DNA from: Anthopleura xanthogrammica
Lineage: Eukaryota > Cnidaria > Anthozoa > Actiniaria > Actiniidae
Assembly: GCA_964019055.1 (NCBI GenBank)
Contig: OZ025224.1
Span: 1,281,001-1,345,000, forward strand
Length of the DNA: 64,000 bases
Direction: 5' to 3'
Shown: piece by piece, positions 10,457-23,344 of the stretch
How positions within the stretch are numbered: position 1 is the stretch's first letter
Layout: every line of letters begins with the position of its first letter
Position numbers and translations under genes: made by a program
Notes under the pieces: model-generated
What the model was told of the DNA's origin: nothing
The model's input: only the letters and a program-made list of their open reading frames with translations
Database searches by the model: none

Positions 10457-11107
10457 ATGGCGCCAGATCCAATAACAAACGAGGACATTTTGGATAGATT
10501 TCTTATTACTTTGATGTATGGAGACAAAATACTTGATTGGCCTCATGTGACAATAGCTGCATGCAAGATCATCTTTACTGATGAAGATGGCAACGAACTG
10601 CCAGTACTTCATCAGGTCTACAGAAATGAAGTTGACAAACATGCTGAAGTAAAGCTGATTGAATATCTTCAATGGGATCCAGCCGCATTACAGGCCAGGA
10701 AAATTAAAATTGAGGTTTATATCAACTACTCACCCTGTAGCGTGTGTGCTGCAATGATAAAGGACTATGTAAAAGCAATGAAATTACTAAAGAGAGAAAT
10801 TACAATGACCATTGTATTTGCCAATTTTTATAAGATATATCCAAACAACCTTAATACCAGCGCGCACAGTAAAGGGTTGATAAGGCTGTATAATGAACCT
10901 GGGGTGGAACTTCGATTGCTTGGAGTACATGTAGGATGGGAAACATTTCTTGACATGGGTGAGTTTTTTAATCCTGAAGAGGATAAGAATGAGTGTTTGA
11001 ATAAGGCTGACTCACCACAAAGAAACACGAGAAAAGTGCAAGATCAGAATTTCTGGAACGACATCTTTGGGGTTGAAGAAATTGCATCAGGAGTAGGAAA
11101 ACTATAG
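10457..11107 (+). CDS. AID/APOBEC-like cytidine deaminase, array 1 gene 3
   Basis: 216 residues, single exon. The protein equals gene 2 except for one residue in the loop after the fourth strand (TSAHSKG instead of TTAHSKG). H62-A-E64 and PCSVC are intact. The body is gene-2 type, whereas the upstream flank with three extra cassettes is gene-1 type. The unit is therefore a mosaic made by unequal crossover or conversion. Confidence 0.85.
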   Translation: MAPDPITNEDILDRFLITLMYGDKILDWPHVTIAACKIIFTDEDGNELPVLHQVYRNEVDKHAEVKLIEYLQWDPAALQARKIKIEVYINYSPCSVCAAMIKDYVKAMKLLKREITMTIVFANFYKIYPNNLNTSAHSKGLIRLYNEPGVELRLLGVHVGWETFLDMGEFFNPEEDKNECLNKADSPQRNTRKVQDQNFWNDIFGVEEIASGVGKL

Positions 11108-11656
11108 GAGTAGGATCCGTTAGCTGCCTGATGAGTGAAAAATGGAAGGGCTTACGCTTAGCAAGTGATTCCACTGTAAGGGACACATATTCAGTACAGA
11201 ACAAGATTGCATGAGATTAATTAATTATTATTATTCCATTATTTCATAATTTAAAACAAACAACAACGGGCGAGAAATCGGTTCATTATCGTATCGTCAG
11301 CACATGGAATGATATATGTTCAAGTATTAAGATAAGTAAAACCGGTTTGACTGGCTTTAAATTAAATTGAAGGTGAGGGGATATCTCTTGAAAACCTTTT
11401 GTTTACGACCTTACCTAGTTTTCAGCCTAATTTTAAACTACATCATGTGCAATTAGTTACTAGATGATTGACTTTTGGTGTTTTAACTTAGTACTTTATT
11501 AGATTACTTGCTATTGGTGTAGGTAGGATTGGTATTTTAGTTTTCAGTATTTTATCAAAAAAATTAGTATTTTAATTATTATGGTAAATCTTTAAAGTAT
11601 TATCTTTATAGTTTCTTTCAGTATTTTGTTATATTACATTATTTCATTGTTAATAT

Positions 11657-11731
11657 AGCTTGCTTACTCACATTACAATAACATTAATAGTATCGATAGA
11701 TGACAAGGTTAATCCAACGTGTCATAGCAAA
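11657..11731 (-). pseudogene. Decayed copy of Cys-loop receptor exon 3
   Basis: The remnant after the gene at 10457, with the same core and break as at 551. Confidence 0.7.
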
Positions 11732-11847
11732 TTGTAGGAGGTGCTTTATCCTCAGATAAAAACAATTACTGTAGCATATTGTAAGGGTTCAGTGTTATAG
11801 ATGAATAAAATCGAGAAAATCTCAGTTGTGTGAATTTTGTAGTTTAT

Positions 11848-11915
11848 GAAGAGAAGAGAAGAGAAGAGAAGAGAAGAGAAGAGAAGAGAAGAGAAGAGAA
11901 GACAAGAGAAGAGAG
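11848..11915 (+). repeat. Polypurine tract (GAAGA)n
   Basis: About 68 bases of GAAGA units between the exon-3 remnant and the next 5' flank. Confidence 0.9.
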
Positions 11916-12502
11916 CTTCAACTCTTTGTGCGTCTCCTTTAACATGAATAGTTGTGTCCAGAGCAATAAATAAAGCATTCTTTGAGGATGTAATTTTCTT
12001 GGAAAAGCAGGACGATCCTATCAATAACAAGTCTATCACGGCCTAATAAGGCAATGATAGCTGTGACCCTTATCATCTTGACTTTACTTTCACTTTCACA
12101 TGTATAGTTCAAACAAAGGAAGTTAGCAGCTTATCGTACAGTTAGAGACTCTTTAAGGTACGTTTAATATTCTTATGGTCTGTTTTCCTTACGTTTTGCT
12201 TCAATTACTGAAAGTTACGAACCGACAAACAGCTTACTTTACTTTACTTTCATTTCTTTGCGTCCCCAGTTCGAACAAAGGAAGTTACTAATCACCACAG
12301 TCAGAGACGCTGAACTTCTAGACACTCGACTCAGTAAGGTACGTTTAATAATATGTTTACCTTTACGTTTTGCTTCAGTTTACTAATTACTTCAGGTACT
12401 GTTACTTCAGTAACAAGTAATATTCCAAAAGGGAGTGTTTATGCCCATATCCATCTCCTCTGATAATATAATTGAAGTACGATAAAAAAAAAAACGCTCT
12501 TG

Positions 12503-12819
12503 CAGGCCCGTAACCAGGGGGGGGGAGCTCAGGGTGCACGTGCACCCCCCCCCCCCCCCATCAGACCAAAAGGTCCGCTTTTTATCAACATTTGTTTGTT
12601 AAAGTTAATAAAGTTCATTATTATTATTATTGCTTGAAAATTAAAAATTAAAAAATACAGATTTAATGTAAATCAAAAAATTAAGCCACTATCATTTCCC
12701 AGTTTTCTCCATTTGTTTCTTTTTTCCAATAATGTGTTGGGTTACCTGTGGTACACTACACTTAGGTCCATTTTTACTTGATGTGCACCCCCCCGGTAAA
12801 TGTTCTGGTTACGGCCCTG
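12503..12819. mobile_element. Small DNA transposon (MITE) with terminal inverted repeats
   Basis: 317 bp bounded by CAGGCCCGTAACCAG and CTGGTTACGGCCCTG (14 of 15 inverted matches), flanked by TCTTG at 12498-12502 and 12820-12824. Other units show the empty site GCTCTTGGTCAGAGC. The CAGGgCCG-type end resembles hAT-like ends, but hAT elements normally make 8-bp duplications, so the superfamily is open. G and C runs lie just inside both ends. No coding capacity. Confidence 0.7.
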
Positions 12820-13113
12820 TCTTGGTCAGAGCAAAAGTTTTGACCAAATCTAAGGAATATCTTAGTAGCGATTGGGATAGGAAGTTAACTGACTTCAAAG
12901 CTCTCGATGCACCTATTAGATGCATGGACCGGTCATAGGTGTTCATCTATAGCTATCATGTTGAACAACCAGTCTAGATCTCTCGCATTATTTAGTTATG
13001 TATAATTTCTGATCATCCATATGAGCCATGTATGAGTAACTATAAAAAATTCGATATTCTCCATTCAACAGATATCCATTACAACTCTAAACTACCCAAG
13101 AATCTCGTTTAAA

Positions 13114-13737
13114 ATGGCGCCAGATCCAATAACAAAGAAGGACATTCTTGAAAAGTTTCTTGTAACTTCGATGTATACAGTGTCAGTTGGTTGGCCTCGT
13201 GGTACTGGTGGGACAGTTGTCTCATACGAGATCATCTGTACTAATGAAGATGATAAAAAACAGGTATTTCACGAGGTCTACAGAAATGATAGCCAACATG
13301 CTGAGAAAAAGTTTATTGGATATCTTAAAGATGATTCGCTTGTAAAAAGTTCGAACAAAATCAAAATTAAGGTTTATCAGAACTATTCACCCTGTAACGA
13401 TTGTGCTAAGGAAATAATGAAGTACATGAGAGAAGAAAGGGGAAAAGAAAACAGAGAAGTTGAAATGACCATTACATTTGCAAACTTCTATAACGCACAT
13501 GTTTATGGATTTAATACCCAGGAGAGGGCAGACGCAAACATTTTGGGGTTGCTAGGGCTGTATAATCAACCTGAGGTGAAATTTAAATTGTTTGGAGTAC
13601 ATGTAGGATGGGAAAGATTCCTAGACATGAATCAGTTTTTTAGTCTTACTGAAGATGAAAAGAAGGCTGAGACACCAAGAAGAAAACATGTAGGGAAAAG
13701 CAAGATCAGAAGGTCTGGGATGACATATTTGGGGTAG
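13114..13737 (+). CDS. AID/APOBEC-like cytidine deaminase, array 1 gene 4 (C-terminal frameshift)
   Basis: 207 residues, single exon, clearly diverged from genes 1-3. Catalytic H62-A-E64 and P93-C94-N-D-C97 are intact, as are the FANFY strand and the GVHVGWERFLD helix-strand. It is closest to the gene at 36189, sharing a longer linker (YMREERGKENREVEMTI type). Near 13690 the frame shifts relative to all paralogues. The alternative frame still reads a QDQKVWDDIFGVEEI-type tail, so the natural C-terminus is lost and about 20 unrelated residues end the protein. The core is complete and may still fold. It could be an early pseudogene. The MITE at 12503 lies in its upstream flank. Confidence 0.75.
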   Translation: MAPDPITKKDILEKFLVTSMYTVSVGWPRGTGGTVVSYEIICTNEDDKKQVFHEVYRNDSQHAEKKFIGYLKDDSLVKSSNKIKIKVYQNYSPCNDCAKEIMKYMREERGKENREVEMTITFANFYNAHVYGFNTQERADANILGLLGLYNQPEVKFKLFGVHVGWERFLDMNQFFSLTEDEKKAETPRRKHVGKSKIRRSGMTYLG

Positions 13738-13829
13738 AAGAAATTACATCAAGACTCGATAGAAGTAGGATCAGTCAGCTGTGAATCTATGAATTTGCTG
13801 TGCCCGTCTTCACTTTGATCCAACCTAAT

Positions 13830-14480
13830 TATATTTTGTTTCTGAGTTCGATAAAGTTAAAGTTTAAATTTTCAAAATAAGGAAAAAGTTTCCAAACGAA
13901 CTTTCATCGCTCTACTGCCAAGCAATCATAGAATCAAATCTTTACATCCGTTGTGCAGATCGAGGTTTGCAAATTGTTAAAAACAATATTTTTTAGCGTC
14001 TCCTTTAGAAAAATTATCAATTTATAAAACATCTTTTGAAGGCATTATATATTTTCTAAGAAAAGCAGGAAGCGGCGGTGAATCAAAAACAATTCTATTT
14101 ATTTTGCAATTCTCCAACTCTCATTTTTTTTTCCATTTCTTTGCGTCCCCAGTTCGAACAAAGGCAGTTAGTAGTTGATCGTCAAATTCAGAGACGCTGA
14201 ACTTCTAGACACTTTAAGGTACGTTTAATAATCTTATGGTCTGTTTTCGATCCTTTGATTTTTTAAAGTTTTGCTTCAATTACTGAAAGTAAGAAGTAAT
14301 ATTCCAAAAAGGGAGTGTTTTATGCCCATATCCTTCACCGAAAAACTAGTGCGATACAAAACGCTCTTGGTCGGTAAAAACTAAAGTTGAACATCAAAAT
14401 CCGGGCAAAATCTAAACAAGCCAAATGCCTTTTAGAAATTATAAAAGTTGTTGAATTTCAAGGCTAAAAAAAGAAAAGAA
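13830..14480 (+). repeat. Deaminase-unit flank shared with 35175-35640
   Basis: A gene-free stretch matching the left end of array 2 (GAGTTCGATAAAG and CAAGCAATCATAGAATC blocks). It contains one 5' cassette at about 14153-14218 with good splice-like borders, but no deaminase follows. It appears to be the remains of a unit whose gene was deleted. Confidence 0.6.
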
Positions 14481-14938
14481 AATCATCTTGACTTTACTTT
14501 CACTTTCACATGCATGGTTCGAACAAAGGAAGTTAGCAGCTTATCGTACAGTTAGAGACGCTTTAAGGTAGCTTTAATAATCTTATGGTCTGTTTTCCTT
14601 ACGTTTTGCTTCAGTTACTGAAAGTTACGAACCGACAAACAGCTTACTTTACTTTACTTTCATTTCTTTGCGTCCCCTGCAGTTCGAACAAAGGAAGTTA
14701 CTAATCACCACAGTTAGAGACGCTGAACTTCTAGACGCTTTAAGGTACGTTTAATAATCTTATGGTCGGTTTTCCTTTACGTTTTGCTTCAATTACTGAA
14801 ATACGGTGAATAGTTATGTCCAGACCAATAAATAAAGCTGGTTTATTTAACTTAACTTAAAGTGTCTAGAAGTTCAGCGTCTCTGAATTTGACGATCAGC
14901 TACTAACTGCCTTTGTTCGAACTGGGGACGCAGAAATA
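14137..14938. repeat. Inverted pair of cassette copies
   Basis: The cassette at 14137-14218 recurs inverted at 14857-14938 (for example GTCCCCAGTTCGAAC against GTTCGAACTGGGGAC). Two direct copies lie between, near 14517 and 14683. Array 1 appears to end in this rearranged stretch. Confidence 0.7.
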
Positions 14939-15191
14939 AAATAAATTGAAGCTATATCGCAACTGCCATTCCCTTATTTAGGGATACACTTGCTACTGAT
15001 TCAACGCTCTTTATTCTTTTCCAAGAAAGTCAAAGTTAGATTGTGTGTTGATTCGTCAACAAAACTACGCGCGTCTAGCTATCATTGTCATACTGGGAAT
15101 AGGTTATAGCAGAGCTCCCGCGCGAGCGGAGCACCATACTTAAGAAAAAATGGTAACCCATCGACTTGATTTTTCATGGCTTGACTTGTCC

Positions 15192-15245
15192 ATACATACA
15201 TACATACATACATACATACATACATACATACGTACATACGTCCGT
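15192..15245 (+). repeat. (CATA)n microsatellite
   Basis: About 13 CATA units decaying into CGTACATACGTCC. The remaining stretch from 14.94 to 16.37 kb has no gene I can recognise. I looked there for upstream M13 exons and found none. Confidence 0.9.
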
Positions 15246-16373
15246 GTACCACTTTGCACAGGGTTCCCGCGCGCTTTGCTTACTCACAAATGCACAGAAA
15301 AATTGCAATAATGTAGTCAATGGATCAAGAAGTATTTTTTTTCTTATTTTTGCAATGCGAAAAATACGTTTAATCGAAGTCATGTCTGTCTTAAAGTGAA
15401 CAAAAACAGTTTTTCGACTTTAGCGACTTGTTAAAGAAGATTTAGCGAGGGAAAGCGAGGGAAGATTCTTAATCTTACGATGAATTAAGTTTCGTGACTG
15501 AAACTTCAGTGAGAGAAAAAGTGGCCTGTAGACCAGAAAAACCTGATCATACTGCAAGAGTGATATTTCAGTTTCGTAGAAAACACTTCATGGAAGGTAA
15601 ATTCATTAAGTTTAACTAATATTTCGTAAAAAATCGACAAGAAATGTGTAAACTAGCTGGAGAAACTCTCAGACAAGCCAAGGACGTTGGTTCGGCAAAC
15701 ATTGTCAGAGAAACTTGGATAGTTTGTCGTTTTTACTGCATTCTAGATTTTTATCATCTTTTTCTTCATTACTTGTGAACCAAAAAAGCGATATTTGAAG
15801 CTTTGATTATTTGTTTTTGATCCCATTTCAAGAAAAAAGGCTAAGACTTAGTAAAAAGACTTGGTTCTTTGAAAAAATATATTTGACGGCCAGCGAACCT
15901 TACGCGAAGTCAAAACAAGATTCCAGTTTCATAATCATATGAATATTTTGACATTTTTATAGATAATTTATTCTAATGTTGAATGAAATATGAAAAAGGA
16001 ATACATATCACACCAAATATTTGCTATTTATCGGGCTTTTCCAGCTATTACTATTACACAATCGCAAAAATGATGAGCTTGTTTTTTTTTATGGATAAGC
16101 TTATGTTTTTTTTTCTATACATGTATTCATATGTTCTACAATCTATAATTATTATTCTTCGAATTGAAAAGTTCTCTAATGCTTTTGAAGGCTTAAGATA
16201 ATGGTTTTTCTTTTAGTTTTTCCTCCTGAATTCTGGTAAAATCAACCAATGTGGTAACGCTATAACCAGCGTTATGCCGCGTCACACAATTGTCACGCTT
16301 TTAGCACTAAGTATACTATTTATGGGAGCTCCGCTTTTAGGCAGTGCCTAAATCTATATATTATTTTTTACAG

Positions 16374-19300
16374 CTCGCAATGAATGTGTCTAACGCTGGC
16401 AAAGCAGAAATTGTCACCATAAAAGATATGGACACAGATGAAGGGAAAACTCAGGTTGGAATATCGTTCCGATTTGTAAAGTGTACGCTATATGCCTGAT
16501 GCAATACTTTCAGCATTGATTCTACATGAAGTGAATAGATGATTGATGAAACATTTCTTGATTTGATTGTCACGTCTTTAAGCTATAAAGGTCTAAACTT
16601 ACAATGTGACGACATACTGGGAATTAGGGTGTACACTGGTCATTATGAGACAACAAATTTATAGTAAACATTGTGGAAACCACGAGAATAATGATGATAC
16701 AAATACTTTTGCTTGAACAACTTCAAAATAGGGGGAGGGAAGGAGGGAGGGAGGAAGAAAGGAAGAAAGAAAGAAGGAAGGAAGAAGGAGATGAGGGGGA
16801 GGGAGGGGGGAGGATATTAGGAAAAAGTACTAAAATTTGACCACTCTTAATTTTTTCCGTTTTTTCTTCGTAGATTAACTGGCTAGACTTTTTCACAAAG
16901 CTTTTTGAGAACGCATCCTTCAAACCTACAGAAAACACCAAAATCTCTCTTCAAAGTCGTACCTATTTCAAATCACTCAATCGATATCTTTACCGAGCAC
17001 CGAAGAGGTAAAAACCAAAGCTTGGTTGTCTTACAAAAGACCAAGCGTCATTTCCTTGTATATGATTCTTTGATTGATTCACTTACACAGCCACATACAC
17101 CGCCACCGGCCGATTGACTCGGTTGGTAAGAACGCAGGCTGTTGTATTGTGCGGGAGGTCGTGGTTTGAGTCAATATGCCGGATAACCACTCAGGGTCTT
17201 AAAATAACTGAGAAGAAGGTGGAGCTGCCTGTAGTAATATAATAATTTCCATCCAAATGGTTAGACCATCAAATCTTCTTGAATAATCTGAAAAAGTTGG
17301 AAAGCTAATATTCCCCCAATGACTCATTTTTCAGCCAGCCCTATTACTGTTCATTTGGCGCGCTAAGGGCATTTTTCAAGCGTGCTATATGCCTTGAAAA
17401 ATGTCCATGTGACTAGGCCTTGTGGCGTCATTTTGTTCAGAACGGTTGCACTTTACCAATATTCAAAACTGGTTCTTGATTTTTTTAATCGTGATTTTGA
17501 TATCGGAATTCATCACCTCTTATACTTTTAGAAACGACCAAAAATATTTTGTCATATCCACTTTAATTCAATAATTTAAAATGTTGTTCTTGTTATTTTA
17601 CAGCGACTTAGCTAACTACATGATGTGGCGCTTGATCAACCATTATGCAGGGCTACTAACCAAACCTTTCCGTCAGTCTTTGCCCATCTTTTACAAGGTT
17701 TTCCGAGGAGGAGCAATGCCAGATGTTCCTCGCTGGGAAACATGCTTGGCGGAAGTGAAGGCGTACTTTGGGATGGCTGTAGGACGGATGTTTGTCGAGG
17801 AAGTCTTTAGAAATGGCAGCAAAGCTGAGGTAGTCACTCGTAATAATATATCCACTTCACAGTTTCCTGCGCCTTTTAGAAAGACAGTCGTACCTCTGCA
17901 TTTTTAAGCGAGACGAACGGTGAGCTTGCAATGATAGAGACCTTTTTTGAAACCTTGGACAATCATTCACATGTCTCTGTCGTTTCAAGGTCACCGTTCG
18001 TCTCGTTTCGATGCAAAGGCACGGCTACCTTTCAAGATGGCGCAGAGAAATGTGAATTGAACTTTACTCCAGTTTCGAGTGCTATATTGCCTCGATTTTG
18101 TGTAGAATATTCATGTGTTCTTGTGAGGGTTTGTAGAATTTCAAAGTGTTTGTATTGTTAAAGTTGTGTATTCTTTACTTTACCGTTGGTATTTGTGAAT
18201 ATTTTGATGAACTCTGAGTAAATGAGTCTGTAATCAAGAAACGAAGCGGTATTTCAAGTTTGAGGGGTACAGTTGGCATGACCATAATAGTTTTCATTTG
18301 CAGTCATGGATAACAGTTTATTGTATCTATGCAAAGTGCCCCTCAAAGTCGAGAATAAGAAACAGTGAATTAGAGTACATGTCGTGAAAAAGTTCCGCGT
18401 ACGGCAAGGTTACGGTACGGAATTGAAAACATACTTCAATCACAGCTCATTAGACCACGTTTCATTCACTTGAGAGTAAGATTCTTTGTTTGAGTTGTAT
18501 CCATATTCATGTGTTTTCTCGTGCGCAACCATTAAACAAAGAAATGATACTCTAGGGAATGACACGTGGTCTGAAATGAGATAAACATTATGCCTAATGT
18601 AAAGGGATATATTGTTGAGTTTTCCATTCTCTTCTTATTCCCTCAAGGCAACAGAAATGGTTGAGGACATCAAAGCAGTTTTTATACAAGACTTTGATCA
18701 AGTTGAGTGGATGGATAGTAAAACACAGGCTGTTGCTAAGGAAAAGGTGAGCTTGTTGCTATGCAGGAAATTGAATAATACCGACTCAGACAATAGAGAA
18801 CCAATCATCATTGCAGCAGATTTCCTATAGTGGAATTAAAATCTTGTCTCACAAACATTGACTACAAATGTATCTGTTTTCAAAGGTACTACCATGCGCA
18901 TTTGATCATATTTCAAATGTTTAAAATGCGCAATTTAACAAATCGAAGTGACTTTTCCATGGTCTGTACTCCTATCGAACATAGAAATGACGTCAGATAT
19001 GATCCAAACTCAAGTGGAACCACGAGCGCAGCGAGGCATACATATATATATATATATATATTTGTATTTTCGCAGGAAAGTAAAATTAAACAATTTATAA
19101 ATAATTTTCCGGCAAATATCAAGATTTTAAATTCTGAAATGTTCTAGCTACGTTTTTGAGCTAGTGGGCCATAGTAACCATTTTGAATGGGGTCCCAAGT
19201 ACACTTATGTACCTTGGGCATAATGTTTCTCCATTTTTGAATCTCAGGCAAAGTCTATGACTGAACATATCGGTTACCCTGAGTCTATCATGGATGATAA

Positions 19301-22300
19301 ACTACTAGCTGATTTATACAAAGAGGTAAGGCGTACTCGTACTGGGACCTGTCTATACGGTAACAAAACCCTGAAGCAACCTCTTGGCTGATCTAAGTCA
19401 GGGCATGGCTAACTCAGATCAAACCCTCAAACAACCTCTGGGCTGATCTAAGTCAGGGCATGGCTAACTCAGATCAAACCCTCAAACAACCTCTGGGCTG
19501 ATCTACGTCAGGGTATGGCTAACTCAGATCAACCCCTGAAACAACCTCTGGGCTGATCTAAGTCAGGGCATGGCTAACTCAGATCAAACCCTCAAACAAC
19601 CTCTGGGCTGATCTACGTCAGGGTATGGCTAACTCACAGATCGAACCCTGAAACAACCTCACAAATCTAATTGAAATCTAGCGTGTTATAGGTGTTACGG
19701 AGGGAGGAAAACCCTCGAATCGAGGAAGAGACCTAACGACCTCTACTCACATGTGATGTCAAATCTGGGAATCGAACCTGAGACCCAAGAGGTGAGAGGC
19801 GAGTGTATTAAGGCTACACCACCCTTGATTTCTACTAATGGAAGAACGAGTCTGTGCTTGATCTTGCGGTCTTGCTTCAACTGCATACATTAAAGGCACA
19901 CAGTGTCTAACTCGAAAACTAAGCGTTAATTTAGACACATTCCAAAAAATTTACTAATAGCAAAAATATGAGAAAAGAAAAATGTAATTAAATGATTAAT
20001 TTGTAATTAGAACCTAAGTATTTAAAAATGTAAAAGAATATAAATAAAAAGTATTGTATTGTATTGTATATTGGTAAATCAATGTATCTTCTCGTATCTC
20101 AGACATTGACTGTTTTGGTTTTTTTTCATACAGATGGATGTGAAGAACGACACTTATTTTCTGAATTACTTGTCGATTGATAGAATGGACAAGAAAGAGT
20201 TATTCGAAAAAATGGGAAACCCTGTTAACAAGAAAAGGTAAAATGAAGGATTAATAGAAAAAAGACAATCATCATCATCATCATGGATCATCATCATCAT
20301 GCATCATCATCATCACCGTCATCATCATCACCATCGTCGTCGTCGTCATCATCATTATCGTTTCCATGATCGTCATTATCAACATCATCGTTATCATTGT
20401 AATCATCATCAACATCATCATCATTCATCATCATCATTATAGACATCGTCATTACCAACGTCGTCAATTTATGTCATTTTCTTTCCTTGCAGCTGGGGAA
20501 TGTCTCCTACGACAGTCAATGCTCTCTACAAGAGTGTCTCTAACTCCATTGGTAAGAAAAGAAACATTATAGCTTAGATTCATAGGAATAAATGCAGGTT
20601 TACGATGCTTTTCGTTCTAATAGGAAACGATATTAGTTGTGATTCAAATAATTAACACGATAACAATGGGAACTACGTGCTGTAAGACATTGCCTTATAT
20701 GTTTCCCACTCATTCGTTTCTAAATTCAAGGAGTTTTCTCAATATTAAATTAGAACTTTGAAAACATTTGTAGGATGGAACAAGAACATCCTGTGAAATG
20801 AACGAATATTTTCATCTACGTTTTTTTAAATTACGTTTATTTTCAGATATTCCTGCTGGAATTCTACAAAAACCGTTCTTTTCTGAAACCTACACAAGGT
20901 ACGTGAAAGATTTAGTTTAATTTCGTCGAAACAAGGAGGTTTCGCGGAATTACTATTTTTACTAATACAAGATTTGTTCTCTGCCGAGAAATAAAATTTC
21001 TTCTTTTTCAAAACCATTTTTTTAAATGTTCCTTCCCTCAACATGGTTGCCGCACAGGTGAATCCTCCTTATTCAATGTTCAATCATCTATAGTACGCAT
21101 CTTTAGTAAGCACGCAGACACTAGAGAAAAACGTTTGCGCATGCGTGCCTTTCAGCACGCTTTCCAAGAATTTACAAGAGTTTTAGTGAGGAAGTTAATG
21201 CTTGTTTTCTCCAAATATACAAAATGTTTCGCGGGTATACTTTTGTGAGACCAAGAAACTGTATTAATAAAGACAATATGAAGAAAATTAGCCTTAAATT
21301 TCGAGAACTTACTTTAAGTTTTGGCATTTCGTAAAGACTATTCTTTAGGCAAGTGTGAAAGTCAGATTTGCATATTTATACAATAGCACGAAGACGCTTT
21401 TGACTAATTTGGATACGGACTTGGAGCATGCGCAGACGTTTTTCACGCGCGTCACGCACGCATTCTCTTTAAACGTATAGTACACACGCGTTACTGCATG
21501 ATTTTGCTGCGATTATAATTTGGCTGTCTCTTGTTTAGTTCGCTAAACTTTGGTGGTATTGGTTCCATCATCGGTCATGAGATGACACATGGATTTGACA
21601 ACGTGGGTAAGTATAATCATATTTTAAAATTCACAGCATATGGCGCTTTTCAAAGTCACAAGGTTTTCTGGTAGGCAATCTCTCTTCGCTCCAACCCTCC
21701 CCGATCCCACAAGACAGGACACTGATCCACAAGGAACACCTGGCTACGCAGGCTAATATATGGGGCTAAATGAAGGGTGATGAAGTGGTATTGTACTCGT
21801 GTCTCAACTCTGGCGTCTCAGTTGGGTTCAATTCAAGGCATGCGAGCATAGCTTTGCACCCTAACGTGATGGCGGCGATGACAGGAGGCACAACAATAGT
21901 CTTTTCCCCCTGGAAAACTGAATTCTTTCTCATGTAAATCATATTAGACCAGATTCAATTGTCATGTTATGGCTGCCATCATGTGATGGTGCAAAGCCTC
22001 TATTCGAGCTGTAAGTTAACCGTACCCTTACTTAGATCATCCAAGAGGTTCATTATGAAGTTTCATGCAGGGTTCGATAACATTAGTATTCGGATTATGA
22101 TTGAAGGAAAGATGATACGGCCACAGAAGACAGCTGTGTTCCACAAATGTTTTAGCACTTTTCTTTTTTCTAGGAAGGATATGCAACCAAAATGGGAACC
22201 TTAAAAAATGGTGGTCGAATGCGTCAATTGAAAACTTCAAAAAACGCTCACAATGTTTTGTGGACCAATACTCCAACTTTACGTATGGGGGTTATAATGT

Positions 22301-23313
22301 AAGTATGGAAGAACAAAGATTAAATATGTTGTTGATTAAATAAAAGTTGGAAACGTACGGTACTGAGATACAGCACGTACACGGTACGACATGCCGTAAC
22401 ATTGAAATGGCTTCCCATACTGAAGAATGGTTATCGTATGAGTGGGAAACGTACGGTACTGACTTACAGCACGTACACGGTACGACATGCTATAACACTA
22501 ACATGGCTTCCCATAAGAATGGTTATCATATGAGTGGGAAACATACAGTACTGACTTACAGCACGTACACGGTACGACATGCCGTAACATTAAATTAATC
22601 AATAACACATCCAGTAACAACAGTTGGTACAGCTACAGCAAAGCACAGGGGGTTGATAATATCCACCCCCCCCCCCCCCCCCTCATGCATTCACATGAAT
22701 AACTTCCCTATACATTTGATTAATTGATTAATTTATTAATTTTATTCATTTAGATGAAAGGAAAAAGAGTTCTTGGAGAAGCCATAGCTGATAATGGTGG
22801 AGTAGAGATATCCTTGAAGGTAAGTAAATAAGCCAGTTCACAGTTTAAGAATCGTTTTCAGTGCGCATGCGATTTTATCCCAAATTTCTCACCTTCTTTT
22901 GTTTAAACCTTCTTTTGTTTTTAATTAAACAAAAGAAGGTGAGAAATCCGGGATAAAATTACATGCGCACTGAAAACGATTCTTAAACTTTAAACTGGCT
23001 TATTAAGTTGAATGTATTCCCTTCCTTCCTTCCTTCCTTCCTTCCTTCCTTCCTTCCTTCCTTCTTTCCTTCTTTCTTCCTGTCCTTTCATTTTTCCACT
23101 CACCCACCTATGCATCTGAACATGTACATATCCATACCATTGCAACTACACTTTACAATACATATTTGTATATTTGTATTAAATTCTATTTGTAGGCTTA
23201 CAAACTGTGGGTCAAAGAACATGGTGAAGAGCCCATGCTACCAGGTATCAACCTAAGCCACGAACAGATATTTTTTCTCTCCTACGCTCAAGTAAGTTAC
23301 TCTTCCCCCCCCC

Positions 23314-23344
<31 letters not shown>

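Noticed and set aside
15400..15780. Possible N-terminal exons of M13 peptidase A
   Set aside because: Frames between splice-like sites give no M13 landmarks such as the early cysteine pattern, and phases do not fit the exon at 16374.
19760..19826. tRNA gene
   Set aside because: A- and B-box-like sequence is present, but the ends do not pair into an acceptor stem, and the sequence continues into a SINE body.
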